Positions 1 to 8,381 of a stretch of DNA of 34,489 nt are shown one piece after another (positions within the stretch are counted from its first letter, which is position 1; every line of letters begins with the position of its first letter). Below the pieces are notes generated by a model. The model saw only the letters and a list, made by a program, of their open reading frames with translations, did no database searches and was not told the DNA's origin. Made by a program: the position numbers and the translations under genes. The DNA is taken from assembly GCA_900316555.1 (NCBI GenBank), contig ONDL01000025.1, positions 1 through 34,489 on the forward strand, written 5' to 3'. This DNA is from an uncultured Eubacteriales bacterium (lineage in GTDB: Bacteria > Bacillota > Clostridia > Oscillospirales > Acutalibacteraceae).

Positions 1-29
1 TATAATATATTCCGTATTTTTTCAAGATA

Positions 30-71
30 TTTTTTGAAATTACTGTTTGATTTTTTGAAATTAATGTTTGA
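30..71. repeat. 21-nt tandem direct repeat, two copies
   Basis: Two adjacent 21-base units (30-50 and 51-71) differ at one position: TTTTTTGAAATTACTGTTTGA is followed by the same unit with C changed to A. The stretch is AT-rich and no gene overlaps it. Function unknown; it may be the edge of a longer repeat outside the window. Confidence 0.7.
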
Positions 72-99
72 TTTAGTATTTAAAAAAATTGCCAAAATT

Positions 100-230
100 T
101 GCTTACGCAAATTTTGTTTTGAATTTTGGGGAGTTAAAGGGTTGCACCCTTTAAAATCCCGCCAAGGGGCTGCCGCCCCTTGACCCCGCCCACTTTTTTG
201 AAAAAAAGTGGACAAAAAACTTTTGTTTTT
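100..230. repeat. Multi-hairpin intergenic repeat-like element
   Basis: This non-coding stretch contains consecutive perfect inverted repeats. The first is TTAAAGGG/CCCTTTAA (134-141/147-154), the second AAGGGGC/GCCCCTT (164-170/175-181), and the third CCACTTTTTT/AAAAAAGTGG (190-199/202-211). A fourth small one, AAAAAC/GTTTTT, lies at about 215-230. The GC-rich middle contrasts with its AT-rich surroundings. From memory, similar hairpin runs recur between genes in gut Ruminococcaceae, which would make this an interspersed REP-like element, but copy number cannot be judged here. The third hairpin with its flanking A and T runs could also act as a terminator. Confidence 0.55.
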
Positions 231-540
231 CACCGCTTAAAGTAAGAAGAATTCAAAATCTCTCGCAACATTATGGACGGAGATAAAATGCCATACGGTG
301 CTACAGGCGATGAAATCATTAACGCCTTAAAGAATTTGGATTTCACGCCTACCGACGAGCAAAAGGAGTTTGCCGAAAAGTACGGCATTAAAGTCAACAC
401 GCTTTTATTCACTTTACAGCACCATATGTTTATCAGCGCAAGATATGTTTGCTGTTCTATTAAAGATAACTTAACTTTAATAATGCTCAGTAAATCACTG
501 TTCAAGCCGATTTTAGGTGTTTTGAGTAAAGATGGCAAAA

Positions 541-567
541 GAAAAAGAGCAGTCCGAAAACTGCTCT
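541..567 (-). terminator. Rho-independent terminator of tRNA-Pro
   Basis: An 8-bp perfect stem, AGAGCAGT/ACTGCTCT (546-553/560-567), with a 6-nt loop is followed on the minus strand by a T-rich run (545-541 and beyond). It begins 4 bases past the tRNA 3' end. Confidence 0.85.
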
Positions 568-570
568 ATT

Positions 571-647
571 TGGTCGGGATGACAAGACTTGAACTTGCGA
601 CTCCACGCCCCCCAGACGTGTGCGCTACCAAACTGCGCTACATCCCG
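571..647 (-). tRNA. tRNA-Pro (anticodon GGG), CCA encoded
   Basis: The minus strand folds into a full cloverleaf. The acceptor stem CGGGATG pairs with CATCCCG, followed by discriminator A and a genome-encoded CCA (573-571). The D-arm has the TAGCGCAGTTTGGTAGCGC pattern. The anticodon stem CACGT/GCGTG encloses the loop CTGGGGG, which gives anticodon GGG, proline. The T-arm contains GTTCAAGTC. The gene sits between its own consensus promoter and a strong terminator, so it is a single-gene transcript. Confidence 0.95.
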
Positions 648-660
648 ATGCAACATTAAG

Positions 661-689
661 ATTATATCAAATTAAGACGAATTTGTCAA
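661..689 (-). promoter_or_regulatory. Promoter of tRNA-Pro
   Basis: On the minus strand a perfect -35 TTGACA (689-684) lies 17 bases from a perfect -10 TATAAT (666-661). The expected start is about 6-8 bases before the tRNA 5' end at 647. The full consensus fits a stable-RNA promoter. Confidence 0.9.
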
Positions 690-710
690 GGGATATTTTA
701 AACTCTTTGA

Positions 711-742
711 AAAATAAAAGGGAATGGCGGACCATTCCCTTT
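711..742 (-). terminator. Terminator of the anchored protein gene at 767
   Basis: An 11-bp stem AAAGGGAATGG/CCATTCCCTTT (717-727/732-742) with a 4-nt loop is followed on the minus strand by a T-rich tract (716-711). It lies 25 bases downstream of the stop of the 767-1816 gene. Confidence 0.85.
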
Positions 743-766
743 ATTTCAACATAATTCAGTTTTGAA

Positions 767-1816
767 TTAGTCCTCTCTTCTCTTTCTAGCGAGGAATACT
801 ACGCCTGCAGCAGCGAGCATGATGCCGCCGAAGAGGAAGATAAGAGTGTCGCCCTCACCGGAGGTTACAGAACCTGTACCGGAGGTCTTGGAGGAAGAGG
901 AGCTTGAGGAAGAACCTGAGCTTGAGCTTGAGGAACCGCCGGAGCTTGAGGAACCGCCGGAACCGGAGCCGGAGCTCTCAGAAGCGGAAGAGCTGGACTT
1001 CTTCCAGTCTACCTGACCTTCTTTGCCAGCTTCCTTGATAGCCTTCTCGATGTCGTCCTGGCTGAGACCCCATGCCTTGGCGATATCGTCAAGAGTCTGC
1101 TGAGCGGTCTTGCCGTTGTACTTAAGAGCGTTTGAAAGGCCGTCTGTACCGTCGGACTTGATGAAGTTTACGAGCATATCATAGTAAGTGGTGCCAGCCC
1201 AAAGAGCTTCACCGATGATGTTACCGATAGAGGTAATGCATACGGGCGGAGCATACTTGGAAGCATCAGCGTTCTTCCACTTTACATAGTAGCTCTTCTT
1301 GTTGGAGTCTACGTTATTCTCAACCTGGTCGCCTGTGCAATAAGCAGTGTCGCCCATGATGCTGGGATCCCAGATGATGTCGCAGGTCTGAACATTCCAG
1401 TCACCTGTGAAAATCATACCGTACTGCTTGCCGGAATCGAGCTCGATGCCCTTAGCGTCGAAGTCGAAAGACCAAACGTTGTTGCCTTCGTCGGTCATGT
1501 TACCCTTCTTGGAACCCCAAGTAATGAGAGCGGAATCGCCGTGGGGATAAAGATAAAGGGTAACTGTCTTGAAGTTCTTCCACAGGTCGGGGTTAACTTC
1601 AAAGTAAACCTTGTTGCCTGCGCCAACAGTAGAATCATCTCCAGCGGCTACAGCAGAATCGTCTGCAGCAGCAACGGCAGAATCGTCAGCGGCAGCTACA
1701 GCGGAATCGTCTGCAGCAGCAACAGCGTTGTCAGCTTCAGCAGCGCTTGCGGCTACGACAGCGGTGCTGCCAACCATAATTGCTGCAAGAAGAATGCTTG
1801 CAATTTTCTTGAACAT
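767..1816 (-). CDS. Secreted, C-terminally anchored protein with CBM26-like domain
   Basis: The product has 349 residues. Residues 1-26 form a signal peptide. Residues 31-63 are four 8-residue AVAAADDS-type repeats. Residues 69 to about 175 form a beta-rich domain with the spacing of starch-binding CBM26 modules: TLYLYPHG, then TWGSKKGNMTDEGNNVW, then MIFTGDWNVQT. The same W-G..MT..W...F...QT pattern occurs in the amylase of this window. Residues 190-270 are helical and unrecognised. Residues 275-315 are a Ser/Gly linker, followed by a membrane segment (about 324-343) and the tail RKRRED, as in cell-wall sorting signals, although the motif before it reads VTSGEG, not LPxTG. I infer a surface starch- or glucan-binding protein, possibly comparable to the R. 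bromii Sas proteins. The start follows AGGAGGAGATC. It is monocistronic. Confidence 0.7.
   Translation of the reverse strand: MFKKIASILLAAIMVGSTAVVAASAAEADNAVAAADDSAVAAADDSAVAAADDSAVAAGDDSTVGAGNKVYFEVNPDLWKNFKTVTLYLYPHGDSALITWGSKKGNMTDEGNNVWSFDFDAKGIELDSGKQYGMIFTGDWNVQTCDIIWDPSIMGDTAYCTGDQVENNVDSNKKSYYVKWKNADASKYAPPVCITSIGNIIGEALWAGTTYYDMLVNFIKSDGTDGLSNALKYNGKTAQQTLDDIAKAWGLSQDDIEKAIKEAGKEGQVDWKKSSSSASESSGSGSGGSSSSGGSSSSSSGSSSSSSSSKTSGTGSVTSGEGDTLIFLFGGIMLAAAGVVFLARKRRED
1628..1726 (-). repeat. 24-nt repeat encoding AVAAADDS units
   Basis: Just after the signal peptide of the 767-1816 protein, four imperfect 24-base units encode residues 31-63 (AVAAADDS, AVAAADDS, AVAAADDS, then AVAAGDDS). 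Third-position differences between units show it is not a very recent expansion. It is probably a flexible spacer that holds the binding domain off the membrane. Confidence 0.75.
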
Positions 1817-1876
1817 TTTTTGATCTCCTCCTAAAATTGATCGTTCATCCGAGAATTTTTAAATCTCAGTACAATA

Positions 1877-1905
1877 ATTATACAATAAAAGTTACAAAAC
1901 TTCAA
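1877..1905 (-). promoter_or_regulatory. Promoter of the anchored protein gene
   Basis: On the minus strand -35 TTGAAG (1905-1900) and -10 TATAAT (1882-1877) are 17 bases apart. The remaining gap between this gene and alaS (1906-2012) holds AT-rich sequence in which I see no clear alaS terminator. Confidence 0.8.
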
Positions 1906-2012
1906 TACTTTTTCAAATTTTTTAACTGGATAAATTCACAATTATCTGTTCTCAGAATTGTAAGTTTTTAACACTAATATGTATGCTAACGGTGATTATT
2001 TTATTCCGGGCA

Positions 2013-4643
2013 TTATTTCAGCATGGATAAAACCGTATCTTTAACCACAGCGAGCGCTTCTGTTATCTTGCTCTCGTCCTTGGCTCCCGCCATTGCCATG
2101 TCGGGCTTGCCGCCGCCGTTGCCGCCTGCCGCCTGAGCAACCGCTCTGACGATTTTTCCGGCATTCGCGCCCTTTGCGAGCGCGTCCTTGCCGCAGCCCG
2201 CAGCAAAGGTGACCTTGCCCTCGTTCGCGGTGGCGATCACGACTACTACCGAGCTCTCCTTATCCTTTGCGCGCGTGCACATATCGCGGAGCAAATCGGC
2301 GTTCGCACCCTTTACAAAGCCTGTGACGACCTTTACGCCGTTGATGTCGGCGGCGTTTACAAAGAATTCGTCGAGCTGAGTAGAAGCAAGCTTCGCGTTG
2401 AGGTCTGCGATCTCCTTTGCCTGAGACTTGATCAGCTGTTCAGCGCGGCGAGCGCCGTCGATAAGAGCCTTGGGGTTGGACTTGAGAATCTGTGCAGTGC
2501 CCATAATCAAGGCGTTGGCGTTGTTGATATAGCGGATAACGCCGTTGCCTGTGAGCGCCTCAATTCTTCTTACGCCCGCCGCAACGGAACCCTCCTGGCG
2601 GATCTTGAACAGACCGAGGTTCGCGGTATTCTTTACGTGAGTACCGCCGCAGAACTCTACAGAGAAGTCGCCTGCGCTTACAACACGGACAACGTCGCCG
2701 TATTTCTCGCCGAACAGAGCCATAGCGCCGAGCTTCTTGGCTTCTTCAATAGGCATCTCGCGGGTATTTACCTCGATAGCCTCAAAAATCTTCCTGTTAA
2801 CAAGCTCCTCGACGTCCATCAGCTCCTTGGCTGTGAGCGCCTCAAAGTGAGTGAAGTCAAAGCGGAGAATAGTGTCGTTTACAAGCTGACCAGCCTGCTG
2901 AACGTGGTTGCCGAGCACCTCGCGGAGAGCCGACTGGAGCAGGTGTGCAGCGGTGTGGTTTCGCATGATATCGGCGCGTCTGTCTGAGTCTACCGATGCG
3001 GTAACACTCTCGCCTACCGCTACGCCGCCCTCCTTGATAAGGCAGGAGTGGATAAAGATTTTGCCGGAGGCATCCTTTGTGGTGTTATCAACCTCGACCT
3101 CAAAGCCTTCGCCGCCGATAACACCGGTGTCACCTACCTGTCCGCCGCTCTCAGCGTAGAAAGGAGTGGTGTCAAGAACGAGCGCTACGCTCTCGCCCTC
3201 GCCTGCGGTCTCGACGCGCTCGCCGCCCTTGATGATTGCGAGAATCTTTGACTGAGCGGTAAGGTCGGTGTAGCCGACGAAGTTGGTCGCGGGAATATCG
3301 GAGAGGTCGGTGGAATCGGATATCCACGCGTCAGCGCCGGCGTTCTTTCTCGCGTCGCGCGAACGCTTCTTCTGTTCCTTGAGGAGCTCCTGGAAGCGGT
3401 TAACGTCGACCTCGATGCCCTGCTCGCCGAGAATCTCGCGGGTCAGGTCGATCGGGAAGCCGTAGGTGTCGTTGAGCTTGAATGCGTCCTCGCCGCTGAT
3501 CTTCTTGATTTCCTTGTTCTCTATCAGGTTATTGAGCATTCTGAAGCCCTGGTCGATCGTCTTGGCGAAGCTCTCCTCCTCGACGCGGATAACCTTTGTG
3601 ATGAACTCCTGCTTCTCCTTGAGCTCGGGATAAGCGGTGAGATTTTCCCTGATAACGGTGTCACATACCTTGTAGAGGAAGGGCTCGTGGTAGCCTAAAA
3701 GCCTGCCGTGACGCGCAGCGCGTCTGAGCAGACGGCGGAGAACATAGCCCTTGCCCTCGTTGGAAGGCATAACACCGTCGCCGATCATGAATGTGGTGCT
3801 GCGGATATGGTCGGTGATAACGCGGAGCGAGATGTCGCTCTTGGCGTCCTTGCCGTACTCAACTCCCGTGATCTCGGAGATGTGTTTCATGATATTCTGA
3901 ACGGTATCGACAAGGAAGAGGTTGTCAACGCCCTGCATTACGCAGGCGAGACGCTCAAGACCCATGCCCGTATCGATGTTCGGGTGGTCGAGAGGAGTGT
4001 AGTTGCCGTTGCCGTCGTTCTCGAACTGGGTAAATACGAGGTTCCAGACCTCAACAAAGCGGTCGCACTCGCAGCCGACGTGACAATCGGGCTTGCCGCA
4101 GCCGTGTTCGTCGCCGCGGTCAAAGTAGATTTCGGAACAGGGTCCGCAGGGACCTGAGCCGTGCTCCCAGAAGTTGTCCTCCTTGCCGAGACGAACCATG
4201 TGTGAGGGATCTACGCCGACTTCCTTTGTCCAGATGTCGTATGCCTCGTCGTCGTCCTGATAAATGGAAACATAGAGCTTTTCCTCGGGCATTTCGAGCA
4301 CCTTGGTGAAGAATTCCCACGCCCACGCGGTCGCCTCGCGCTTGAAATAGTCGCCGAAGGAGAAGTTGCCCAGCATCTCAAAGAAGGTGCCGTGACGGGC
4401 TGTGATACCTACGCGCTCGATATCGGGCGTGCGGATACACTTCTGGCAGGTGGTAACGCGCTTGCGCGGCGGTGTTACCTCGCCTGTAAAGTACTTCTTC
4501 ATCGGCGCCATTCCGCTGTTGATAAGCAGAAGGCTGTTGTCGTCCTTGGGAACAAGGGAAAAGCTGGGAAGTCTGAGACATCCCTTTGACTCGAAAAACT
4601 CAAGAAATTTTTCTCTGAGCTCGTTTAATCCTGTCCACTGCAT
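2013..4643 (-). CDS. alaS: Alanine--tRNA ligase
   Basis: Charges tRNA-Ala with alanine in the cytoplasm. At 876 residues it is full length. The class II core is present from the N-terminus: LREKFLEFFESKG, motif 2 around TARHGTFFEMLGNFSFGDYF (residues 82-101), and motif 3 DTGMGLERL (about 227). The editing domain carries HTAAH (about 560) and CGGTH (about 663), the four zinc/editing residues. The C-terminal C-Ala/DHHA1 region is glycine-rich (AAGGNGGGKPDMAMAG). The start follows AAAGGAGT. It is the last gene of a closely packed run, 26 bases after the U32 gene. There is no room for a T-box leader directly upstream, so it probably depends on upstream promoters. Confidence 0.98.
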   Translation of the reverse strand: MQWTGLNELREKFLEFFESKGCLRLPSFSLVPKDDNSLLLINSGMAPMKKYFTGEVTPPRKRVTTCQKCIRTPDIERVGITARHGTFFEMLGNFSFGDYFKREATAWAWEFFTKVLEMPEEKLYVSIYQDDDEAYDIWTKEVGVDPSHMVRLGKEDNFWEHGSGPCGPCSEIYFDRGDEHGCGKPDCHVGCECDRFVEVWNLVFTQFENDGNGNYTPLDHPNIDTGMGLERLACVMQGVDNLFLVDTVQNIMKHISEITGVEYGKDAKSDISLRVITDHIRSTTFMIGDGVMPSNEGKGYVLRRLLRRAARHGRLLGYHEPFLYKVCDTVIRENLTAYPELKEKQEFITKVIRVEEESFAKTIDQGFRMLNNLIENKEIKKISGEDAFKLNDTYGFPIDLTREILGEQGIEVDVNRFQELLKEQKKRSRDARKNAGADAWISDSTDLSDIPATNFVGYTDLTAQSKILAIIKGGERVETAGEGESVALVLDTTPFYAESGGQVGDTGVIGGEGFEVEVDNTTKDASGKIFIHSCLIKEGGVAVGESVTASVDSDRRADIMRNHTAAHLLQSALREVLGNHVQQAGQLVNDTILRFDFTHFEALTAKELMDVEELVNRKIFEAIEVNTREMPIEEAKKLGAMALFGEKYGDVVRVVSAGDFSVEFCGGTHVKNTANLGLFKIRQEGSVAAGVRRIEALTGNGVIRYINNANALIMGTAQILKSNPKALIDGARRAEQLIKSQAKEIADLNAKLASTQLDEFFVNAADINGVKVVTGFVKGANADLLRDMCTRAKDKESSVVVVIATANEGKVTFAAGCGKDALAKGANAGKIVRAVAQAAGGNGGGKPDMAMAGAKDESKITEALAVVKDTVLSMLK

Positions 4644-4669
4644 TGTTCTGATTACTCCTTTATATGGGT

Positions 4670-5893
4670 TTACTTATTCAGCTTTAATCTGATAACCGAT
4701 CCTGTGGGAATCGGATTGTCGGTTTTTATGGTCAGCCGCTCCATCGGGTGCGGCGCGCTTTCGACCTCCTCGCCCGCTTCATTCGTGAGCGAAAGGCACC
4801 TGACTAATCGAGGTATACCGTCGGGCGGAAGAATGTCGAGCGTGTCGCCTACGCAGAATTTATTGCGCTGGGTGATAACGGCTGTGTTATCGTTGATATT
4901 TTCCTCGCAGACAGCCACCTGATTGTAGTGGCGGATATATCCGCCGCTGTGAACCGCCTGTCCCGGCTCGCCGCCGAGATAGAAGCCCGTGCTGTACTCG
5001 CGGTGGCTGATTTTTTCCAGCTCCTCAAGTATCCACGGCTTGAGCGTGTAATCATCGCCCTCGCTCAGATAATCGTCGATGGCGTGACGGTAGGCGTTTG
5101 TGACTACGGCTGTATAGTAAGCGGATTTCGCTCTGCCCTCGATCTTGAGGCTCGAAACGCCTGCTCTGACAAGCTCGGGAATGTGCTCTATCATGCACAT
5201 ATCGCGCGAATTGTAGAGATAGGTGCCGCTTGAGTCCTCCTCAACAGGAAAGAACTGACCCTCGCGCTTCTCTTCAAAGAGGTGGTACTTCCACCTGCAC
5301 GGCTGCGCGCAGTCGCCGTGGTTGGCGTCGCGCCCCGTGAGATAGCTCGATATCAGGCACCTGCCCGAGAATGACACGCACATCGCGCCGTGAACGAAGC
5401 ACTCTATCTCGAGGTCGTCGGGAATGTTTGCGCGGATCTCTGCGATTTCATCAAGCGGGATCTCGCGCGCGAGGACTACACGCGAAGCGCCCATTTTATA
5501 GAGCGCGTTGGCGGAGGCGTAGTTCGTCACGCCCGCCTGTGTGGAGATATGAAGCGCAACCTTCGGCGCGTACTGCTTGGCGAGCTCAAGCACGCCGAGG
5601 TCGGCGATGATGAACGCGTCAACTCCGCATTCCTGCGCGTAGCTGAGAAACGCCGGCAAGTCCGCAAGCTCTCTGTTGCGCGGCAGCACGTTGCAGGTGA
5701 CGTAAATCTTCCTGCCCATGCCGTGAGCAAGACGGCAGGCTTCCTTCAGGTCGTCGCTGTCAAAGTTCTTCGGCGCGGAACGCATACCGAACTGCTTCCC
5801 CGCGAGGTAGACCGCGTCGGCGCCATAGCTCAGCGCCGCGCGCAGGCTCTCCATATCGCCCGCGGGAGCTAATAATTCAGGCCGCTTAATCAT
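4670..5893 (-). CDS. U32-family protein, likely tRNA hydroxylation factor (TrhP/YrrO-like)
   Basis: A 407-residue member of the family historically called peptidase U32. It starts with PELLAPAGDMESLRAAL and the TIM-barrel strand GADAVYLAG, and carries the family signature ECFVHGAMCVSFSGRC (residues about 163-178), followed by a Cys pair in GDCAQPCRWKY. The C-terminal domain (about 330-405) resembles the beta-barrel found in longer members. Studied relatives (E. coli TrhP/YegQ, B. subtilis YrrN/YrrO) take part in 5-hydroxyuridine formation in tRNA; that role is inferred here. The start codon overlaps the mltG stop (ATGATTAA), implying translational coupling. The alaS-U32-mltG neighbourhood matches the Bacillus order. 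Confidence 0.85.
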   Translation of the reverse strand: MIKRPELLAPAGDMESLRAALSYGADAVYLAGKQFGMRSAPKNFDSDDLKEACRLAHGMGRKIYVTCNVLPRNRELADLPAFLSYAQECGVDAFIIADLGVLELAKQYAPKVALHISTQAGVTNYASANALYKMGASRVVLAREIPLDEIAEIRANIPDDLEIECFVHGAMCVSFSGRCLISSYLTGRDANHGDCAQPCRWKYHLFEEKREGQFFPVEEDSSGTYLYNSRDMCMIEHIPELVRAGVSSLKIEGRAKSAYYTAVVTNAYRHAIDDYLSEGDDYTLKPWILEELEKISHREYSTGFYLGGEPGQAVHSGGYIRHYNQVAVCEENINDNTAVITQRNKFCVGDTLDILPPDGIPRLVRCLSLTNEAGEEVESAPHPMERLTIKTDNPIPTGSVIRLKLNK

Positions 5894-7214
5894 CTATATT
5901 CTCCAGATTCGCCTCGTGCTCGTAGATCGTCGAAGCATAGTAGGCGTTGCCGTACTTGTCGTGGCAGAAGAAGTAGTAGCTTGTATCATAGGGCTTAAGC
6001 GCCGCCTTGATCGCCTCCATACCCGGGTTGCAGATAGGTCCGGGTGGCAGACCTTCCTTGTCGTATGTATCGTAACGGCTCTTGTAGTTCTTGGCGGAAT
6101 CCGCAGGCAGCTTGTCCTCGCTGCGGTACGGATAGTACTTTGTCGAGTCAAGACCGAGCTTTGAAACACCCATTGATGAATCGGCCGACAGACGGTTATG
6201 CAGGATAGAGGAAACATAGTACATATCCTCTTTATCGGCAGCCTCTGCCTGTACGATTGACGCGATCGTGAGGATCTCGTCGAGGCTGTAGGGAGTTTCG
6301 GAAACCTCAAGCATCTTGTTTACGGAGTAGAGCTTGTCGTAGCCGAAGTCCTGCTTCTGGTACAGCCTATTCTCGAAGTTGTTGAGCAGCTTGTAGATTA
6401 CGCTGCGCGGGTCGTCGTTCTGGTAGAACTCGTATTTATCGGGATAGAGATAACCCTCGAGCTTGAAGTAGCGGTCAGATGAGTTTTTGATGCTCTTGAG
6501 GAAGTCGAAGTCATCATCAAACTCGTCGGACGAGCAGAGCTTGAGGAACTCGTCCTTGTCCGCGATCGCCTTCTCCTCAACCAGCTTGTCCGCGATCTCA
6601 ACGACGCTCATACCCTCGATGATAGTGACTTCAACGGTGTCGGTACGGCGCGAATTGCCCTGAAGATTGGAGATTATCGCCTGATAGTCCATATTTTTCG
6701 TCAGCTCGTAGGTACCCTGGGTGAACTGGTCTGACTTGGTGACGGTCGCGTACATCTTGAAGTAATTCGGCTCGCCGATCACTCCGCTCTTCGCGAGAAC
6801 CTCGGTCACGCTGTCAACCGTCGGATCCTTGGGTATTGTGACGGTGACGGTGTCGGGATTCTTGCGGTTGATCGCGAGCAGGTCATTCATGCCGGTGATG
6901 AGGAACATGGCGATAGCACCGCCGACGATGGCGACGGACACAAGCCACGCGATACGGAAAATACGTCTGTTTCTCCTGTTGCGCGCGCGCAGCTCACGCT
7001 TCTCCTCCTTCATCTTGCGCTTGAGCGAGCGTCTGGACTCGCGCGCTATCTGATCCTTCACATCTTCGCCGCTGTAGGAGCTGATTTCCTCAGGTTCGTC
7101 GCTGTAGCCTGACTCGCCCTCGTCGTCGTAATCGTCCTGAATGCGGAGACGGAAGTTATCCGCCTTGCGGCGGCGCTGTTCCTCCAGCGAATTGATGTTG
7201 TTGTCGTTATTCAT
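5886..7214 (-). CDS. mltG: Endolytic murein transglycosylase MltG
   Basis: Membrane-bound lytic transglycosylase that cuts nascent glycan strands. From the chosen start it has 442 residues: a charged cytoplasmic N-terminus of about 85 residues, one membrane helix (about 86-108, AWLVSVAIVGGAIAMFLI), a LysM-like segment containing VEVTIIEGMSVVEIADKL, and the YceG catalytic domain with EGYLYPDKYEF, ASIVQAEA (carrying the expected catalytic Glu) and LPPGPICNPG. An in-frame ATG three codons upstream (7223) touches the AAAGGA ribosome site directly. The ATG at 7214 has a 9-base spacing, so I chose it. A small CCGC-GAAA-GCGG hairpin lies just before the ribosome site. The 3' end overlaps the U32 gene. 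Confidence 0.93.
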   Translation of the reverse strand: MNNDNNINSLEEQRRRKADNFRLRIQDDYDDEGESGYSDEPEEISSYSGEDVKDQIARESRRSLKRKMKEEKRELRARNRRNRRIFRIAWLVSVAIVGGAIAMFLITGMNDLLAINRKNPDTVTVTIPKDPTVDSVTEVLAKSGVIGEPNYFKMYATVTKSDQFTQGTYELTKNMDYQAIISNLQGNSRRTDTVEVTIIEGMSVVEIADKLVEEKAIADKDEFLKLCSSDEFDDDFDFLKSIKNSSDRYFKLEGYLYPDKYEFYQNDDPRSVIYKLLNNFENRLYQKQDFGYDKLYSVNKMLEVSETPYSLDEILTIASIVQAEAADKEDMYYVSSILHNRLSADSSMGVSKLGLDSTKYYPYRSEDKLPADSAKNYKSRYDTYDKEGLPPGPICNPGMEAIKAALKPYDTSYYFFCHDKYGNAYYASTIYEHEANLENIDD

Positions 7215-7251
7215 AATACTCATTCCTTTATCTGCCGCTTTCGCGGAATGT

Positions 7252-7839
7252 TCAGCCTCCTGTGCGGTTGCTGAATTTTTCGGTCAAAACGATGTCGACC
7301 GCACGGTCAAAGGTGCCACGCGGCAGCTCGCCCATGGTGCATTTGCTGTAACAGATACCGACGGTCGTGCCGCCGAAATCCGATAAAAAGCGGTCGTAAT
7401 AGCCCTTGCCGAAGCCGAGTCTGTAGCCCTGCAGATCAAAGCTGAGCCCGGGTACCAGACACAGCCCGCACGAAAAATCCACCGCCTTTTCGCACCGCTC
7501 GGGCACAGGCTCCAAAATGCCGTATTTGCCGGGGCTTAAGTCGTCATATGATTTTATGAAATAAAAATCCATTTCATTCGAGGTTTTGTGGCACTTAGGC
7601 ACCGCGACACGCTTGCCCTTTTCAAGCGCGTCCGCGATAATCGCCGAGGTGTCGCACTCGATCGGCTGTGAGATGTACGCAAAGAGAACGTCCGCAGCCC
7701 GGTACTCTTCCAGTGAAGCGAACCGCTCAAAAAGCCGTTTGTCAAGCGACTTTTTCAGCTCGGGCGGACACTCCGCGCGGAACCTCTTGAAGCGCGCGCG
7801 CAGCTCGTGCTTGCGTTTTCTGACGTTGATCAAAGGCAT
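7252..7839 (-). CDS. 5-formyltetrahydrofolate cyclo-ligase
   Basis: Converts 5-formyl-THF plus ATP to 5,10-methenyl-THF, returning folinic acid to the active folate pool. It has 195 residues, the usual length. The signature GYRLGFGKGYYDRFL lies at about 136-150, the early motif RKRKHELRARF supplies basic ATP/folate contacts, and VPKCHKTSNEMDFY is also typical. Its start overlaps the end of the DJ-1 gene by 10 bases (ATGCCTTTGA), with GAGGAAATG upstream. Being in one transcript with thyX, which consumes methylene-THF, makes metabolic sense. The gap to mltG is 28-37 bases. Confidence 0.93.
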   Translation of the reverse strand: MPLINVRKRKHELRARFKRFRAECPPELKKSLDKRLFERFASLEEYRAADVLFAYISQPIECDTSAIIADALEKGKRVAVPKCHKTSNEMDFYFIKSYDDLSPGKYGILEPVPERCEKAVDFSCGLCLVPGLSFDLQGYRLGFGKGYYDRFLSDFGGTTVGICYSKCTMGELPRGTFDRAVDIVLTEKFSNRTGG

Positions 7840-8369
7840 TGCATTTCCTCGATGACCCTGTCGGCGTCAGCCTTGCCGAGAGCAAGGGCGACGATAGCGT
7901 GGCCGAACTCGATCGCGCAGCCCGCACCCTTTGAGGTGATGACGTGCTCGTCGGTTTCGACGTGAGCGCCTGTGCACAGCGCGCCCTTGAGCTCGGACTC
8001 GAAGCCCGGGAAACAGGTCGCGTTTCTGCCTGCCAAAAAGCCGAGCTTGCCGAGAATCGACGGCGCGGCACAGATTGCAGCGGTGATCTTCTTGTTTTCG
8101 AAGCAATATCTCACGCACTCGAGAACCTGCTCGTTTGAACCGAGATTGATGGTGCCTGGCATTCCGCCGGGAAGCACCACGCCCTCGAGTCCGTCGAATG
8201 TGATATCCGAGAGGTCAACGTCGGGCTTCACGGTCACGCCGTGCGAGCCCGTTACATATACGCCTGTAACGCCTACGGTCTGGACGTTGAGGCGCGCGCG
8301 GCGCATTACGTCGAGAGTGGCAAGCGCCTCGGTCTCTTCAAATCCTTCTGCTAAAAACAAATAAAACAT
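7830..8369 (-). CDS. DJ-1/PfpI family protein
   Basis: A 179-residue single-domain protein of the DJ-1/ThiJ/PfpI class-I glutamine-amidotransferase fold. It starts FYLFLAEGFEETEAL, where the Glu of the EE pair matches the residue that contacts the reactive cysteine. It has the VVLPGGMPG oxyanion strand and the nucleophile elbow AAICAAPSILG with Cys at about 100. The closest type is the YajL/DJ-1 subgroup, thought to act in stress protection or protein and glyoxal deglycation; the substrate is not deducible. It lies 12 bases after the GNAT gene and overlaps the MTHFS gene. Confidence 0.9.
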   Translation of the reverse strand: MFYLFLAEGFEETEALATLDVMRRARLNVQTVGVTGVYVTGSHGVTVKPDVDLSDITFDGLEGVVLPGGMPGTINLGSNEQVLECVRYCFENKKITAAICAAPSILGKLGFLAGRNATCFPGFESELKGALCTGAHVETDEHVITSKGAGCAIEFGHAIVALALGKADADRVIEEMQCL

Positions 8370-8381
8370 AAGCTGCTCCTT

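Larger units (their letters stand above)
273..659 (+). pseudogene. Probable gene remnant, function unknown
   Basis: An open frame starts at 273. Only its first 45 or so codons look protein-like: an acidic, helical stretch with the segments TGDEIINALKNLDF and TDEQKEFAEKYGIKVN. After about position 410 the composition becomes random, and the frame runs through a terminator and the antisense strand of the tRNA-Pro gene, so the annotated end is not a real protein end. No convincing ribosome binding site precedes it. I do not recognise the family. The simplest reading is a decayed fragment left beside the tRNA. It could also be a chance open frame. Confidence 0.25.

Noticed and set aside
819..1016. 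Glu/Pro-rich small plus-strand frame
   Set aside because: It is the complement of the Ser/Gly low-complexity linker of the 767 protein; the acidic repeat is a by-product.
4644..4669. T-box leader for alaS
   Set aside because: Only 26 bases separate alaS from the upstream gene, far too short for a T-box.
5390..5872. 160-codon plus-strand open frame
   Set aside because: Antisense shadow of the U32 gene, no recognisable domain.
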